DNA from: Malaya genurostris
Taxonomy: Eukaryota; Arthropoda; Insecta; Diptera; Culicidae
Direction of reading: 5' to 3'
DNA length: 64,000 nt
Assembly: GCF_030247185.1 (NCBI RefSeq)
Contig: NC_080571.1
Location: forward strand, 346,859,879-346,923,878
The notes beneath the pieces are model-generated. The model did no database searches, was not told the DNA's origin, and saw only the letters and a list, made by a program, of their open reading frames with translations. The position numbers and the translations under genes are program-made. Below, piece after piece: positions 42,601 to 53,800 of this stretch. The first letter of the stretch is position 1. Each line of letters begins with the position of its first letter.

Positions 42601-43331
42601 CAATTCAGTATACCCTTGAGATCATTGACACTCTGCCCACAGATCACTACTTCATTGTATCGGACAGTCTCAGTTCCATTGAGGCTCTCCGTTCAGTGAA
42701 GCCTGGAAAGCACTCACCGTACTTCCTGGGGAAAATACGGGAACAATTGAGTGCTTTATCTGCAAAATCATACCAGATTACCTTGGTTTGGGTCCCCTCA
42801 CATTGTTCCATACGGGGCAATGAGAGGGCGGACTCGTTAGCCAAGGTGGGCGCACTAGAAGGTGATATCTATGAAAGACCAATCTGCTTCAATGAATTTT
42901 TCAGTTGCTGTCGTCAGAAAACTCTAGCTAGCTGGCAGAATACATGGAATAGTGGAACTCTGGGACGATGGTTACACTCAATAATCCCACAGGTATCGAC
43001 GAAAGCTTGGTTCCGGGGGTTAGACGTGAGCCGAGACTTTATTCGTGTAATGTCAAGGCTCATGTCTAATCATTATATGTTCAGCGCGCATCTCCGTCGT
43101 GTGGGGCTCGCTGAGAGTGGTGTCTGCGTTTGCGGTGAGGGTTATCATGACATCGAACATGTTGTTTGGACATGTGTCGAGTATTGTGATGCCAGGTCCC
43201 AACTCATAGGTTCCCTTCGGGCCCGAGGTATACCACCCTTCGTACCAGTCCGCGACGTCTTGGCAACTCGAAATCTTCCTTATATGACTCTCATCTATAA
43301 CTTCTTGAAAACTATCAATGTTCAAATTTAG
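39651..43331 (+). CDS. LINE ORF2 (endonuclease, reverse transcriptase, RNase H)
   Basis: 1226 codons from ATG 39651, which overlaps the ORF1 stop in ATGGATAA and suggests stop-restart translation. The apurinic-type endonuclease shows LQWNCRS, SETW, GDFNSHG and GSNHLPI; the last normally reads SDH, so the catalytic-site Asp is Asn here. Reverse transcriptase shows SYRPIAMLS, GFRRGKGTNDC, DIKGAFDSV, GLPQGSCLSP and LADDSV. RNase H shows FYTDGS, AELAAIQYTL, VSDSLSSIEAL and WVPSHCSIRGNERAD. A CxC-x(n)-H-x(4)-C motif (VCVCGEGYHDIEHVVWTC) follows near the end. The expected job is target-primed insertion. It has no stop or frameshift. Confidence 0.93.
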   Translation: MDNLPLRIEDMIIVLQWNCRSIIPKLDSFKHLIHTHNCDVFSLSETWLTSNINLDFHNFNIIRLDREDSYGGVLLGIKKCYSFYRINLPSTPGIEVVACQINIKGKDLCIASIYIPPRVSIGHRRLADIIELLPSPRLVLGDFNSHGTGWGCLYDDNRSSLIQDLCDNFNLTILNTGEMTRNPRPPAQPSAMDLSLCSTSLQLDCKWKVICDPHGSNHLPIIVSITNRGRPSETINVSYDFTRNIDWKRYASSMSEKLETSQELPPEEEYTFLAGLILDTAIQAQTKRVPSAQTSMRSPNPWWDKECSELKTKKASAFISFRRNGTPDNYRKYAALEFQMKSLIKAKKRGYWRRFVDGLTRETAMSTLWNTARRMRNRNHANESEEYSNRWIFDFAKKVCPDSVPEQKISRVATLNTNETPFSMVEFSLALLSCNNRAPGLDRIKFNLLKNLPDSAKRRLLNLFNKFLEGNIVPHEWREVRVITIQKPGKPASDHNSYRPIAMLSCIRKLLEKMILFRLNNWVETNGLLSGTQFGFRRGKGTNDCLALLSTEIQMAFARKEQMASVFLDIKGAFDSVSINVLSEKLHQHGLSPVLNNFLYNLLSEKHMHFEHGDLTTKRFSYMGLPQGSCLSPLLYNFYVNNIDECINTSCTLRQLADDSVVSIIGPKAADLQGPLQDTLDNLSTWAFQMGIEFSTEKTELVVLSRKREPAQLQLQLGGEIIAQVFTFKYLGVWFDSKGTWGCHIRYLKRKCLQRINFLRTITGTWWGSHPGDLIRLYKTTILSVMEYGCFCSRSATNIHFIKLERIQYRCLRIALGCMQSTHTMSLEVLAGVLPLKNRFWDLSYRLLIRCDILNPMVIENFEKLVELNSQTRFMSLYFDYMAQNINPSSFVPNRVHFVDTSNSTVFFDTSMKEEIRRIPDPVRPQEIPKIFNNKFKEVDCNKMFYTDGSYLDGSTGFGIFNVNFTASYKLSDPASVYVAELAAIQYTLEIIDTLPTDHYFIVSDSLSSIEALRSVKPGKHSPYFLGKIREQLSALSAKSYQITLVWVPSHCSIRGNERADSLAKVGALEGDIYERPICFNEFFSCCRQKTLASWQNTWNSGTLGRWLHSIIPQVSTKAWFRGLDVSRDFIRVMSRLMSNHYMFSAHLRRVGLAESGVCVCGEGYHDIEHVVWTCVEYCDARSQLIGSLRARGIPPFVPVRDVLATRNLPYMTLIYNFLKTINVQI

Positions 43332-43788
43332 TGCTCTCCCTATCTCTTTCTCGTCTACAGCTCTACCGCACTCTTCTTTACGTTGCTGGAAGTATGGCCT
43401 GTGTAAACGATGCTTCGGAGCATGCACCTGCCTTGAACTGACTGAGTTGCTGGAAGCTACCCAAAAACGTCACATCAACGTCAGAACACACCAACGAAGC
43501 ATCCCAATCCAGAATAATCTCTTCATTGCTACAAGCTGAAAAACATGAAGATTCATCGAACGCAAAATGTGTCTAAAAGATGTATGCCACAAACCAATGA
43601 TGTATTCAAATTTCAATTCAATACTGTGTAGGTCCCACCCTCCCTATGTCCCCTTACTAACTGGGGAGTATGCCGCCCCGTAATACGGCATCCCTTTCTC
43701 TCTCCCTAACAACAAGACAATCGGCCACGTTAAGCTAAAGCAAATGAGCCTAATAAAAATTTTATTTGAAAAAAAAAAAAAAAAAAAA
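43332..43788 (+). other. LINE 3' UTR and poly-A tail
   Basis: The last 60 bases before the A run hold ATCGGCCACGTTAAGCT and AATAAAAATTTTATTT. The same tail motif ends both ORF1-only elements of this window. Confidence 0.8.
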
Positions 43789-43805
43789 ACATAATGTTTG
43801 CATTC

Positions 43806-46076
43806 CAAGACCAAATTTGATCACATTTCAAACATACTTTAAACATTTTATAGCAGAAATTTTGCATTTGAGCCCATTTTCAAAACGATCAATTTATTTC
43901 TTGGCAGTTTACACTGTGTATATATCCTAGAAACACTAAAAGCAATGTTCTTTAAATTAATATTCACCGGAACTGAAAATTATGAATCTAGTTTCCTTAT
44001 AGGCATCTACAATATGAGAACCATTCATCAAATGCTAATTCTACAGACTATCCAAATAAGGCATCCAAAAACTTATTTGGATAGTCTGTTGAAACAGAAA
44101 GGCAAGATTCCCCGATATGCAATATGCATCCTATACGGAACGACCGAAATTAGTTCTGCGCCTAATTCGTATTACTGTTTTTGATTTAGTTGATTTTAAG
44201 AACAGAATTGCCAAAATAACTGCAAAATTAGTTAAAATTGAGAATTTACTTTGCTGAAAAAACTCTTTTTTTTAGAGAATGTGTTTAATTGGCGAACATC
44301 CTGGACATAAACCAGCAATATTTCAATCCAACACGAAATTCTCATTGACAACTAATTTTGTTACTAAATTCAGAAAATTTGTTTCTATTTATCTAACACT
44401 GTCATTACTGAAGGGCAGCACAAAGAAAACAAAAATGAAATTGGTTTTAGATAAATAGTCAACAAGTTTATTAGCCAAAAACTCATGAGAAGTGTCAAAG
44501 CAAAACAATCCAATAAAAAGCTAAAAGGGACAGTCTTGTTGAAACTGCTTGCAAATTGTTTAGATGTTTTTCGCATGTGCTACGATATAGCAAATATATT
44601 ATATATCAATATGGATCACTTTAACGAATTCAATACAAATCGAAAAGGACAAGGCTATTAGTTCAGTCAAATTTAATAGTCTGCGTTTATCTTGCACCCA
44701 GAAGTGAAATGTCACAACTAATTGAGCATGATGCCCAAATAGAGGTGTGAACATTTTCATGTGTTTTTCTGACGAAAGTAAATATTGCCTATAAATAATG
44801 TAGAATTACGTTCTTTAAGACCTATCGTCTTAATCACCAATGAAAATGAAAATTTTCGGAGGATGTTTCACTTTCTTCAATTTCATTTGTAATAAATGTT
44901 CATAGTGGCAGCACTGTGTAATTAAAATCAACCGTTCTTCTTTCTAGTGAATTAATGTGTAAGCAAAAAAGATTTGTTAACTGTAAACTTACTATGATTT
45001 CGACCTGTTTGTCTCACGGATAAACAGTAAATTAAAGACATAGAGCAATACCAGTAGTGCCAACAGCATTACAAACAATAATATACCGTAGTATTACATA
45101 TCTGCTGTTCAATGATATGCTCTGAACAAACTGGACTGGAATCGGGAATCATTATCACAGTAAACCTGAATACAAATGGATTAAATTTTCAAATCAAGAA
45201 ATTGCAATACTTAATTCGGAAATGTTGGTAAAATTTTGGAATTAGCATTAAGATTAATTCGTTTAGTTCTGCGTTTACATTTCACACTCATTTATATAAA
45301 TAGGGAATTATTCCATATATTTGGGTTTGTTTGATTCAGTGTACTGAATCCATGGCTGTCATATGTGCATTAAAAAATTTGTAGTGTATTAGTAACCTTT
45401 TGTACCACCGCACTTTACTGTGATGTCCCTCGTGAATCGCAAGAGTGATGCATATTGATATATAATATATTTGGATATAGCCATATATAAATTTTTAAAC
45501 CGATATGTGAAAATGACGTAAACTGTTAGTGAAAAGTGTATTTATTCAGAATTTGTGCGCATTTGAAGCGATTGTGAGTAATAATGTTTTTATGCGGAAC
45601 AGTGAAGTGAGTTTCGAATGTTGCACTCTAATTGTACACGTCAAATGATGTTTTTTGTATCTTCTAACATTCCGGGCTACGCCGTCCGGTGTACTACTTG
45701 TATTCGGTTTTTGTTTTCCGAGTGCTCAAAGTTTTCAGTGAGAGAGTCGATTTCGCGAAGTCGAATGAAGAAAACAGCGATTTAGAAGTAAAATTTTTCA
45801 AAAAGAAGTTTATGTTTCGTATATGTCTTTTTCTCCAATACAACATCGTATTTATACCTGCCAATATAGAAAAGATACCCGCGACTGAAATTTTTTTCGG
45901 TAGTAGTGTGCCATCTAGTGGCTAGTAGTCATTACGGTGTTAACGTTTTTTCGGTGACAGAGCGCCATATAGCTGCAAATTGCAGAAACCAATTCAACCA
46001 TTTATGTTGGTTGAAAACTACGTTTTATTTTTCTAATTCAACTAAAAAATTAGTTGAATGGATATGAAGTGTGCCT
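43806..46076. other. gene-free stretch
   Basis: AT-rich, without supported genes. It contains the perfect hairpin at 44044-44088. The last 100 bp are rich in AACTAAAAAATTAGTTGAA-type inverted motifs. Confidence 0.4.
44044..44088. repeat. perfect 17-bp hairpin
   Basis: CAGACTATCCAAATAAG, an 11-nt loop, then its exact complement. It does not belong to any MITE I recognise here. Confidence 0.7.
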
Positions 46077-46078
46077 TA

Positions 46079-46788
46079 CACGCTTAGAAAAAGTTACTCA
46101 AAGTTTGAGTACTAGTTACTCATTTTCAAATGATACATGGAAACGTCAAAAATTGAGTAGTTATCATCAATGATATTGAGTAACTCCTACTCTAAATTTG
46201 AGTTTAACGCAAAATCTCGTTTTATAGTTACTATTCGCATTCGCGATAAGTCTAAAAGTTGTAATAACCATTTGTAGCAACAGGTTGTATTTTTTGTTAG
46301 TGAGACGCGTATTTCGAGGGTGAGTCGATCAACACAAACGGTGTTGTGTCTGCAAAAACCGGAATGATCAGCTTCGTGTTGTGCTTTAGAATGGAAATGA
46401 ATATGCTCAAATGTCATTTATGAGGAATAAGTGTATGATTGGTGCCTGAGCATAACACACTACTCCAAGCGACCACCACTTGATATAGTATTGAGTTCAA
46501 TTATTTAACATTTTAATACAATACACTCAGAAAAGGAGCAATTTTTTTTTGCAAATTTGGTATATGTGAAATAAAATTTCACACAAAATTTGAGTGATAG
46601 TTACTTTATTTTTGTACATGTACGAATAAAGCATTACTCAGTAAATGAGTAGATTTTACCCAAATATCGTTTCCAGTGGAAGAACTCAAATTTGAGTACC
46701 TTCGGAGTTACTCTAAATTAGAGTTGTTGCACTTTTTCTGTAGATTAGTGAGATCTTACTCATTTTTGAGTAACTATTTTTAAGCGTG
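46079..46788. mobile_element. TA-target MITE with CACGCTTA ends
   Basis: 710 bp; ends CACGCTTAGAAAAAGTTACT and its near complement, TA on both sides (46077-46078 and 46789-46790). The interior is full of the motif TTACTCAAA/TTTGAGTAA in both orientations. Non-coding. Confidence 0.85.
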
Positions 46789-46790
46789 TA

Positions 46791-48792
46791 GCTAAGAAAT
46801 GACAGCACGTTTAATTGGTGAATTCAACTAAAAAATAGCCATTTCAACAAATATTTTATTATTATTATTAAGGGAACTAGAATTAGAAAATCTAAATTAG
46901 CAAAAGTAAGATTTTTTTAGTTGTCTCAAAAAATAACTAACTAAAATCAGAAAATCAACTAGTTTTTTCGCCAAAATGCTGATTTCGGTCTTTCCGTGTA
47001 GTAATGAAGCAATTTTATTGCTGACGAATCATATTAAAAATGCACGGAAAAGCCAGCGATCGCAAAACAACTAAATTCTAGTTGTTTTTCTGATTTTGAT
47101 TGGTTAAAATTTGGTACAACTAATCGACTGTTGTTTTAACTAATCTGTCATTTTTTATTTATCGTGCTGGCAGCTTAGCAACGACACTTAACAAAGACAC
47201 GCACCACAAACAAGTAATGAAACGTTTCAGTTGAGCAATGCCAAACACCCTGAGCGAACAATGAAACGTTTCAATGAGATGTCACTCGTGCAATTGAGCA
47301 AGGACACAATCCCAGCAAAGTTACTTGTATGCATGAAAGCAAAAAAATGTCTCAGTTGTTTCAACCAATTATTTAGTTATTTGAACTTAAGACGCCAATT
47401 GCAAAAAATATTTTTTACTATTAGCCTCTTCGGGGGCCAGCTAATCGTTCACTGCTGGAACAACGAAATTTTACCTAATTAACTGCTTATATCTTTATCA
47501 CTAAACTCACAAAGGATATAGAAATGAACCAAAAGATTACTATTCTCAAAAGGTTTCAGCAGCAAAATTCTCACAGGAAATTAGGAAACTTTTCCTTTAC
47601 TTGCAGAATGGCTCGCTGGTAAACCTAATGCTACAGATACACTTGAAAGAAAATACAAATAGTACCACGTCAGTAGCAAATTTTTAAGCTATAACCGGTT
47701 TTAATAACATTGACATGAACTGTCCTAGAATGCATTACTCTCAGATGAAATTAAAACATTTATACTGTAAGATTATCTATTTAACACATGGAAAACTTGT
47801 TTTACAATTAACTGATATATTCTTCTGCATACTTTCACTTACATAAAACGACCACTACGTAACTAACATAAATGACGTTCATTTACCATTGGAAATTTTC
47901 AATATGAAACGCTTCTGGTGAAATAAAGAGGTGTTTTTTGCTGCGTTTTGCTGTCTTAGTTCTCCGCCAAGTGACAGCATTTGAATACAACAATTTCGGT
48001 TATCTAAATGCTTATGACAAAGTCAACAGATATGTTAGTTAAATCAACAACATTTTAGTTGAAACAACCAGGGCGTGAAACAACAATTGCAATATTGTAT
48101 TTTTGTGATCTGCGGGTTCTCCGTGTGTCGAGGGACGCGAACGAATTAAGCCCCATGCCACCGCTACAAAAATATGAACGTCTTAGATCAGAAACAGTAT
48201 TTTTCGGTGCAAAAAACCGGACAAAATCAGTTCTTGCTCTGAAAATGATTTTTTTTCCGGTTTTTGCACTGAAAACGGATTTATCTCCAACGCGTCACGT
48301 TATATTTTGATAAATTTAACCCCCCTTGTCAACCCACCCCGGGTAGATAAGCTATCGTTTCGAATTTTAAAGCTTTCAAACAAGCCAAAAAATAGTTTTG
48401 ATATATGAGTGCAGTATTTTTTTCATATAATTACACTGGATTTTTACACAATTACGTTTCAGATCGGTTAATCGTTCTCAAACAGCGTACTCTTGCACAG
48501 TTGACTTCGTTTTGGTAAGTAATATTTGCATGTTCTTTATTGCATGGTTTTTTAGTTATACTCGTTGTAGTTTGGTCTTTTTTTTAATGTACTGATTTTT
48601 GTTTATTTTATTTAAAACAAATAAAACAAAGATGGAAGCAAGAAGCTCAAGACATATTTGTATAAATTTTTCGTCTAGAGAAAGTATACAGATAATGACA
48701 AAAAACATTTAAACAAACATACAAATAATCAGAAAAACTTCCCCCTCAAGTCCAATTCAATAATTTTTGAAAAACTTAGATTTGCATTTGGT
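46791..48792. other. gene-free stretch with AT-rich inverted motifs
   Basis: Repeated AACTAA/TTAGTT motifs between about 46825 and 48068 suggest one or more old MITEs, but no ends could be fixed. A foldback lies at 48201-48276. No gene. Confidence 0.35.
48201..48276. other. foldback sequence
   Basis: TTTTCGGTGCAAAAAACCGG pairs with CCGGTTTTTGCACTGAAAA, and the inside also pairs partly (AAAATCAGTTC with GAAAATGATTTT). The total hairpin is about 76 nt. Confidence 0.5.
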
Positions 48793-49872
48793 ATGAATTC
48801 GAAGAAATGCTTTATAAAAAAAAAACACTTAAGAATATTGAACCATCATACTCGTCGACTAATAAAATGTATAGAAAATAGTCAACAACAAGAAAATGAA
48901 ACTGATCGAAACCACAATGAAAATGAAACAGGGGAAAACTACTCTCGTTGTTTAAGTAATTTGCTGGCATCACCTGAAAAAAAGCATTGAATATTTAATC
49001 ATGACACTAGTCGACTAACGAAATATATTGAAAATAATTCACAAAAAGAAAATGAAATGAATGAAAATAAATTTGATTTTGGTGATTTGCATGTATCACC
49101 TGAAAATGTACTAGTTGATAATACTTCGACATTATTGGTCGAAACACGTATCGATGATTTCGATAAAGAGCGACATAATGAAATTGATAACTACAAAACA
49201 AAATGCCCAAAAGATTTAAAAAACCTCCTTTGCACATATACAACTAACGTAAAAAACGATAGCATCATAAAACAAAAAAAAAAAAACGAAAGCATATAAA
49301 AAGATCTAACCACTTTCGAGTACAATTACGATGAGTCATTGCAAGTACTTCCAAATAGCTCATGGATTTCAACAAATGAGTGTGCTAAAAGTATGAGAAT
49401 AGAAATAAACTATAATGTAAGTGATTGCGCAACCCAAAATAAATGCTTAAGCGATAAAAATTCGGGGTTGCGTGATAATAGAAAACTTCGGTTTTACTTT
49501 CAAGATTTCTTTGATTCAGGTTTCAAATTTTCTTGGACAAGATCCGAGTTAAACAGAATAACAAATCCTGAAACAAAACGACTTTTTAACTATCAAGAAT
49601 CGTATAAATCAAGGCAAAAACCTTCCGCTATGACTGAAAAGAAAGGTATAACTTCTTACCACGATCTTATAAGACGTGTACATCCTACATGTACGTGGTA
49701 CGTTGTTACTAAAAAAGATTTAACACCATTAACTAAGTCCAAAAGAAAAATAATAATCCATACAGTTTGTCAAAACATGCAGTGTAAAAAGTTTATTTGT
49801 AAAGCTACGTTCGATACGAATGGTGTTGATGATATTACTTTTATTGCTTTATGTTTTGTTGTATTCTCTTAG
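48793..49872 (+). pseudogene. unrecognised 360-codon frame with two internal stops
   Basis: Three adjacent open stretches lie in one and the same frame, separated only by TGA (48988-48990) and TAA (49297-49299). The first two stretches hold an imperfect duplication of about 50 residues (LNHHTRRLIKCIENSQQQENE and FNHDTSRLTKYIENNSQKENE). The third has RFYFQDFFDSGFKFSWTRSELNRI, a basic segment and a CQNMQCKKFIC cluster that might bind zinc. Codon use is AT-rich and Asn/Lys-rich. It may be a decayed transposon protein or host gene; I do not recognise a family. Confidence 0.45.
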
Positions 49873-52195
49873 TGAAACGAAAACTTTCCGTTTTTTTTTT
49901 CAAAGGTGTTTTTCAGTAAAAATTCCCAGTTGACCAAAAGTCATTTCGACATAAGCAAAAGAAATCCTTTCAAGCAAATCAAGCGCAATCATTCGAAACC
50001 GGGACAAAAATGATTATCTCGGAATTCCAGGAGGAAACATCAGATCCGTCAGGCGAAATTCGAATCGAATTATCGTTTGCTCACCGAGCGACGGTTCCGA
50101 CGGAACGGGTTTTGCGTGGCATCATTCAGTGATAAGTGCATTGCAGTAATCTTCGCATTCTGTCCAACTCCCGTAACAAGGTTGAAATGTTGCGTCTTCA
50201 TCTTCGTTGCTGCTATCTTTCGACAAGCTGCGCTAAATTTAATATAATTTTCTATCTAAAGAAGAACGAAAAAAATACGAAGAGAATCAACATTTAAATG
50301 CTTCCGCTTTGGGCCCTTCCGCGTCTTATTTGTTCCAACCCTCGCTTCTCGGTGATCGAGGCGTAAAACTCAACCCACAGGCGGTGGGTGAAGTGCCGGG
50401 AAGAAAAGATCATGGTTGAAAGCTCTCTGCACTGCCGGAACGTACCAGCCAGTAATAATTTTCATGATGAAACTGGAAACTTTTTCGCTACTCCATGGAC
50501 GGACGGTGCTCGGGAAAATAATAATAAAAATGATAGCGAGCGAAACTCTTCATGCCGTGTTTGTGCTTTTTACTCCAACACATAATAGGTGTGGAGCCAA
50601 CTTTTTGAAACTTTATTGAATTTTTTTCTTTCTCTCTCTCTTTCAATCATCACACATAAGTTTCAAGGGAACCGGTACGTTTAATGTCGCTACTTATTTT
50701 GCGGTTGCTGTGAAAACCAGGACACTTATGATGTACCACTTTTTGCACAATGCACTATGAAAATGTAATGCGAATGTTGTAGAAACGTTTTATCCAAGAA
50801 AGCACCGGAAACTGGTACACTTCAACTCTATGGCAACCGATCGTAGGTGGCTGAGTTGGGTTTTCGCATTGTTCCAGCGTGTCAGTCAAGGTTAGGCAGG
50901 TTCGAGAATTTGGTGTATGAGTGTGAAACAGTGAAAACAGGTACCGTATTTTATTAAAATGTTTGCGCTTACTAAACAAGTACTTTGAACATGCTTGAAT
51001 TTTGTAACAAAACCAACTCATGGTTTTATTCCCTTTGTACAAACAGCAAGTCCAAATCCGTTTGCCCGTGTTTTTTTTCAAGCGGGAAGCCTAAATCCAC
51101 CTATTTCTTTTGTTAGACCTTCATCCATTTTTTGTTTCGTTTCGACATACTCAACATACTGTGGTAGTAAAAGTTCCCAAAAGAAAAAGCGAAACATTAC
51201 CCCCAAATCATCCTTCAAGTACGAACATGGCTTACCTGTACCGGTGCTGCTTGCTTTGCCGCAGTGGAGAAATGTGTTCCAGTCCCAAAAAAAAAAAAAA
51301 ATGCCGGATCCATTGCAGTTTACATTTCACTGCAAAAAGAAACAAGCTACAACAGGAGAAATGGGTTGAAAAAGTGCTCGGGGCAGGGTTGAAATGGGTT
51401 TGAATCCCGGTCCAAAGGTGCAAAATGGAGGTGCCTCAGACAAAACAGAAACGACGAGAGCGATCGAAGTTGGCCCTGAACGTTACGACACGTTCGATGG
51501 CGCTACGCTCGCCTACTGCGGAAGCAGTTCGATAGGAATAAAAATGGCAAATATGTGTCTTTTCTATATAACCTATTTTTCATACAAATATTGACTCAAT
51601 CTTGTGATGCTTTGTTCCGATTGTTTGCTCGAGTCGAATGGCCGATTTCATCACATCAAACTGTTGATTTTCGATTTCGATTCCCCACCGATTTATTTAT
51701 TTCTCATCTATCCGTAAAAGTTCTTCTGTCAAATGACTGCTGCCAAACACAGAAGATAGTGCTTAGTTCGAAACTTATGTGTATTACGTGATTCGTTATC
51801 CCAACAGAGCAGTAAATCGCATCCTGATTAGGACGTGCAAGTCTGACATAAAATGGAACTGCGACGACTTTTCGGTTCATCAACCTTTAGCACCAGTTAG
51901 ATGCAAGCACCTTCAAAGGAAACCGGAAGGGCATTATACCGCCTAATCCAATCCACAGTGCCTGAATGGTACGATCAAAGCACACTTTGAAGCTGCTGTA
52001 TGCCTTCTTCGGTCGCTGTGGTAACACTGTGGTGAAGTCAACATGAATAACATGGAGACAATGTTGTGTGACATAAGTGATGTCTTGTTGCCAGGGGCGC
52101 TCTTCTACATTTTTTTTAAATCGAATTTCTATTCCAACTTTTACAACTTTTTGCTTTTCTTTTGATTGAAAACTCGCCAACTTTTTCTTCTCTCC
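49873..52195. other. gene-free stretch
   Basis: Only short open frames without recognisable motifs. A GGGTTTGAATCCCGG near 51398 resembles a tRNA T arm, but there is no cloverleaf around it. Confidence 0.4.
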
Positions 52196-52740
52196 TCACA
52201 ATTTTTTCGGAGATGACTGAACCGTTTTCAACCAAGCTAGACTCGTTCGAAAGCTACTATAGTTCAAGTTCAAGTTCGAATCTATAAAAATGACGCTCAG
52301 TTTCTCACAGATCACAGCTACTTTCGGACCCTTGATCAGGTTCAGGATAGCTAATACCTGACATTGCCGGTTCCGAAGATATAATTTTAGAAGTGACGTA
52401 ACCGACAAACTCGTTTCTCGGAGATGGCAGAATCAATTTCGATAATCTCAGACTCGATTGGAAGCTACTATCCAACGCATTGATCAAGTTCGAAGGACAA
52501 ATGACGGACACTTCCTGTTTCGGAGATATAAACGTAGAAGTATCTGACAGAATGCATTTTTTGTGAAAACTCATCAAGAGGCTTAACCAATTTAAACAGT
52601 CATTAATAAAGTTCGAAGGGCAATTGATAGACACTGTTGGTCCTAGCGTTATAATCCCAGAAGTGACGTAACCGACAGACTGTACTTTTTCGCACCGTTC
52701 TCCGAGACAGTATAACCGATTTCAGTCATTTTCATTTCCA
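52196..52740. repeat. degenerate satellite-like tandem repeat
   Basis: Irregular units share GAAGTGACGTAACCGACARACT, TTCGGAGATR, GAAGCTACTAT and AAGTTCGAAGGACAA. Three to four units with variable spacing (about 125-210 bp) are visible. The apparent minus-strand frames in it are a by-product of the repeat. Confidence 0.65.
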
Positions 52741-53628
52741 AAGATGTAAACTAATAAAAGACTTAACCGATAAACCAACTAAAGCATATTTCTGTGAGTT
52801 TTCCGGATCAATAAATTATAGAGCAATTCCATGCGGAATCGGCTAGCTGTTGGCATGAACCCCTTCAATTTGCATAAAACTTTACATGTGTGTTCGTAAC
52901 AAATGAAGTATGTTTTACAGGTTTTGGAGATTTTTTTTATAGAGCGTTTGTTTTTTAAGCCACATTATTTTAAAACAATTTTAAGTCAAAATCTAAAGCT
53001 TCTACTGAAATTGTGCCTGAGAAGAAGTTTTAGGTAATCAATGACACTTTCTAAAATAAATACACACTGAACAAAAAACCTTCCAATTTTTCATTAAATA
53101 AAAAATAAAGTTTATTTTTCGAAATTCTCGGGTATTCAACCGCACGATTTTTCCTATTTTAAGCCACAAAAAAACTTCAAGTTACAAGGAAACGAATGAA
53201 TATTTAAAAATGTTGGAGTGTTGATCGATAAAAAAGTTTCCCGAGGGAAAATCTTTAAACAGTTTTTGAAAAACAATGTTTTGCCGGTGAGTTTCCCGTG
53301 ATTAATCAGAAACCGGTTGAAGTTGCATATTGAACCAAATGCATGATACATGACCTAAACTGACTTAGAACATGGACTGATCAATAACGTAGAGCAGAAA
53401 AAAACTGCTTTAAAGTGCGAAGTGTACGGGTATACCTGTTTTGAGGAAAAAATGTTGAGATCGAATCAAAAACAATTGTCAGATGATTCATTTTTACGGA
53501 ACACTCTACCATTCTACTTCACCAATTTCGAGCAATCAGGAGGGTCGTTCGATTATACTAACTTAAGAGTATTCGAAATAACTTCCATCCAAAGATAATT
53601 TTTGAGTTGAGAGAAATTCATCGGGACA
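52741..53628. other. gene-free stretch
   Basis: No supported feature. Confidence 0.4.
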
Positions 53629-53800
53629 GCTACAGGTACAGAAATAAAAGGAACAAGTACAGAAGCTAAGTTCAGGAAAATATAAAGAAGTTACAGGACC
53701 AAATACAGAAAATACTGGAGCAGGTACAAAAAGTATAAGAACAAGCACACAAAGTACAAAATAAAGTGCAGAAAATCGAAGCACAAGTACAGAAAAAAGT
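53629..53800. repeat. degenerate minisatellite
   Basis: Around ten imperfect units of the type ACAAGTACAGAA, 12-18 bp apart. Confidence 0.65.

Larger units (their letters stand above)
37798..43788 (+). mobile_element. full-length I/Loner-like LINE (6.0 kb)
   Basis: Flanked by a perfect 17-bp target duplication ACATAATGTTTGCATTC (37781-37797 and 43789-43805). Its order is a 5' UTR of about 436 bp, ORF1, ORF2 with endonuclease, reverse transcriptase and RNase H, a 3' UTR, then an uninterrupted A tail of about 20 bases. Both ORFs are intact. RNase H in ORF2 and CX2CX4HX4C knuckles in ORF1 fit the I superfamily, not Jockey. The perfect duplication and clean tail indicate a recent insertion. Confidence 0.95.

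Noticed and set aside
51390..51420. tRNA T-arm-like GGGTTTGAATCCCGG
   Set aside because: No A box or cloverleaf nearby.
52196..52634. Minus-strand frames of 70-109 codons
   Set aside because: They are produced by the tandem repeat and have no independent coding signal.
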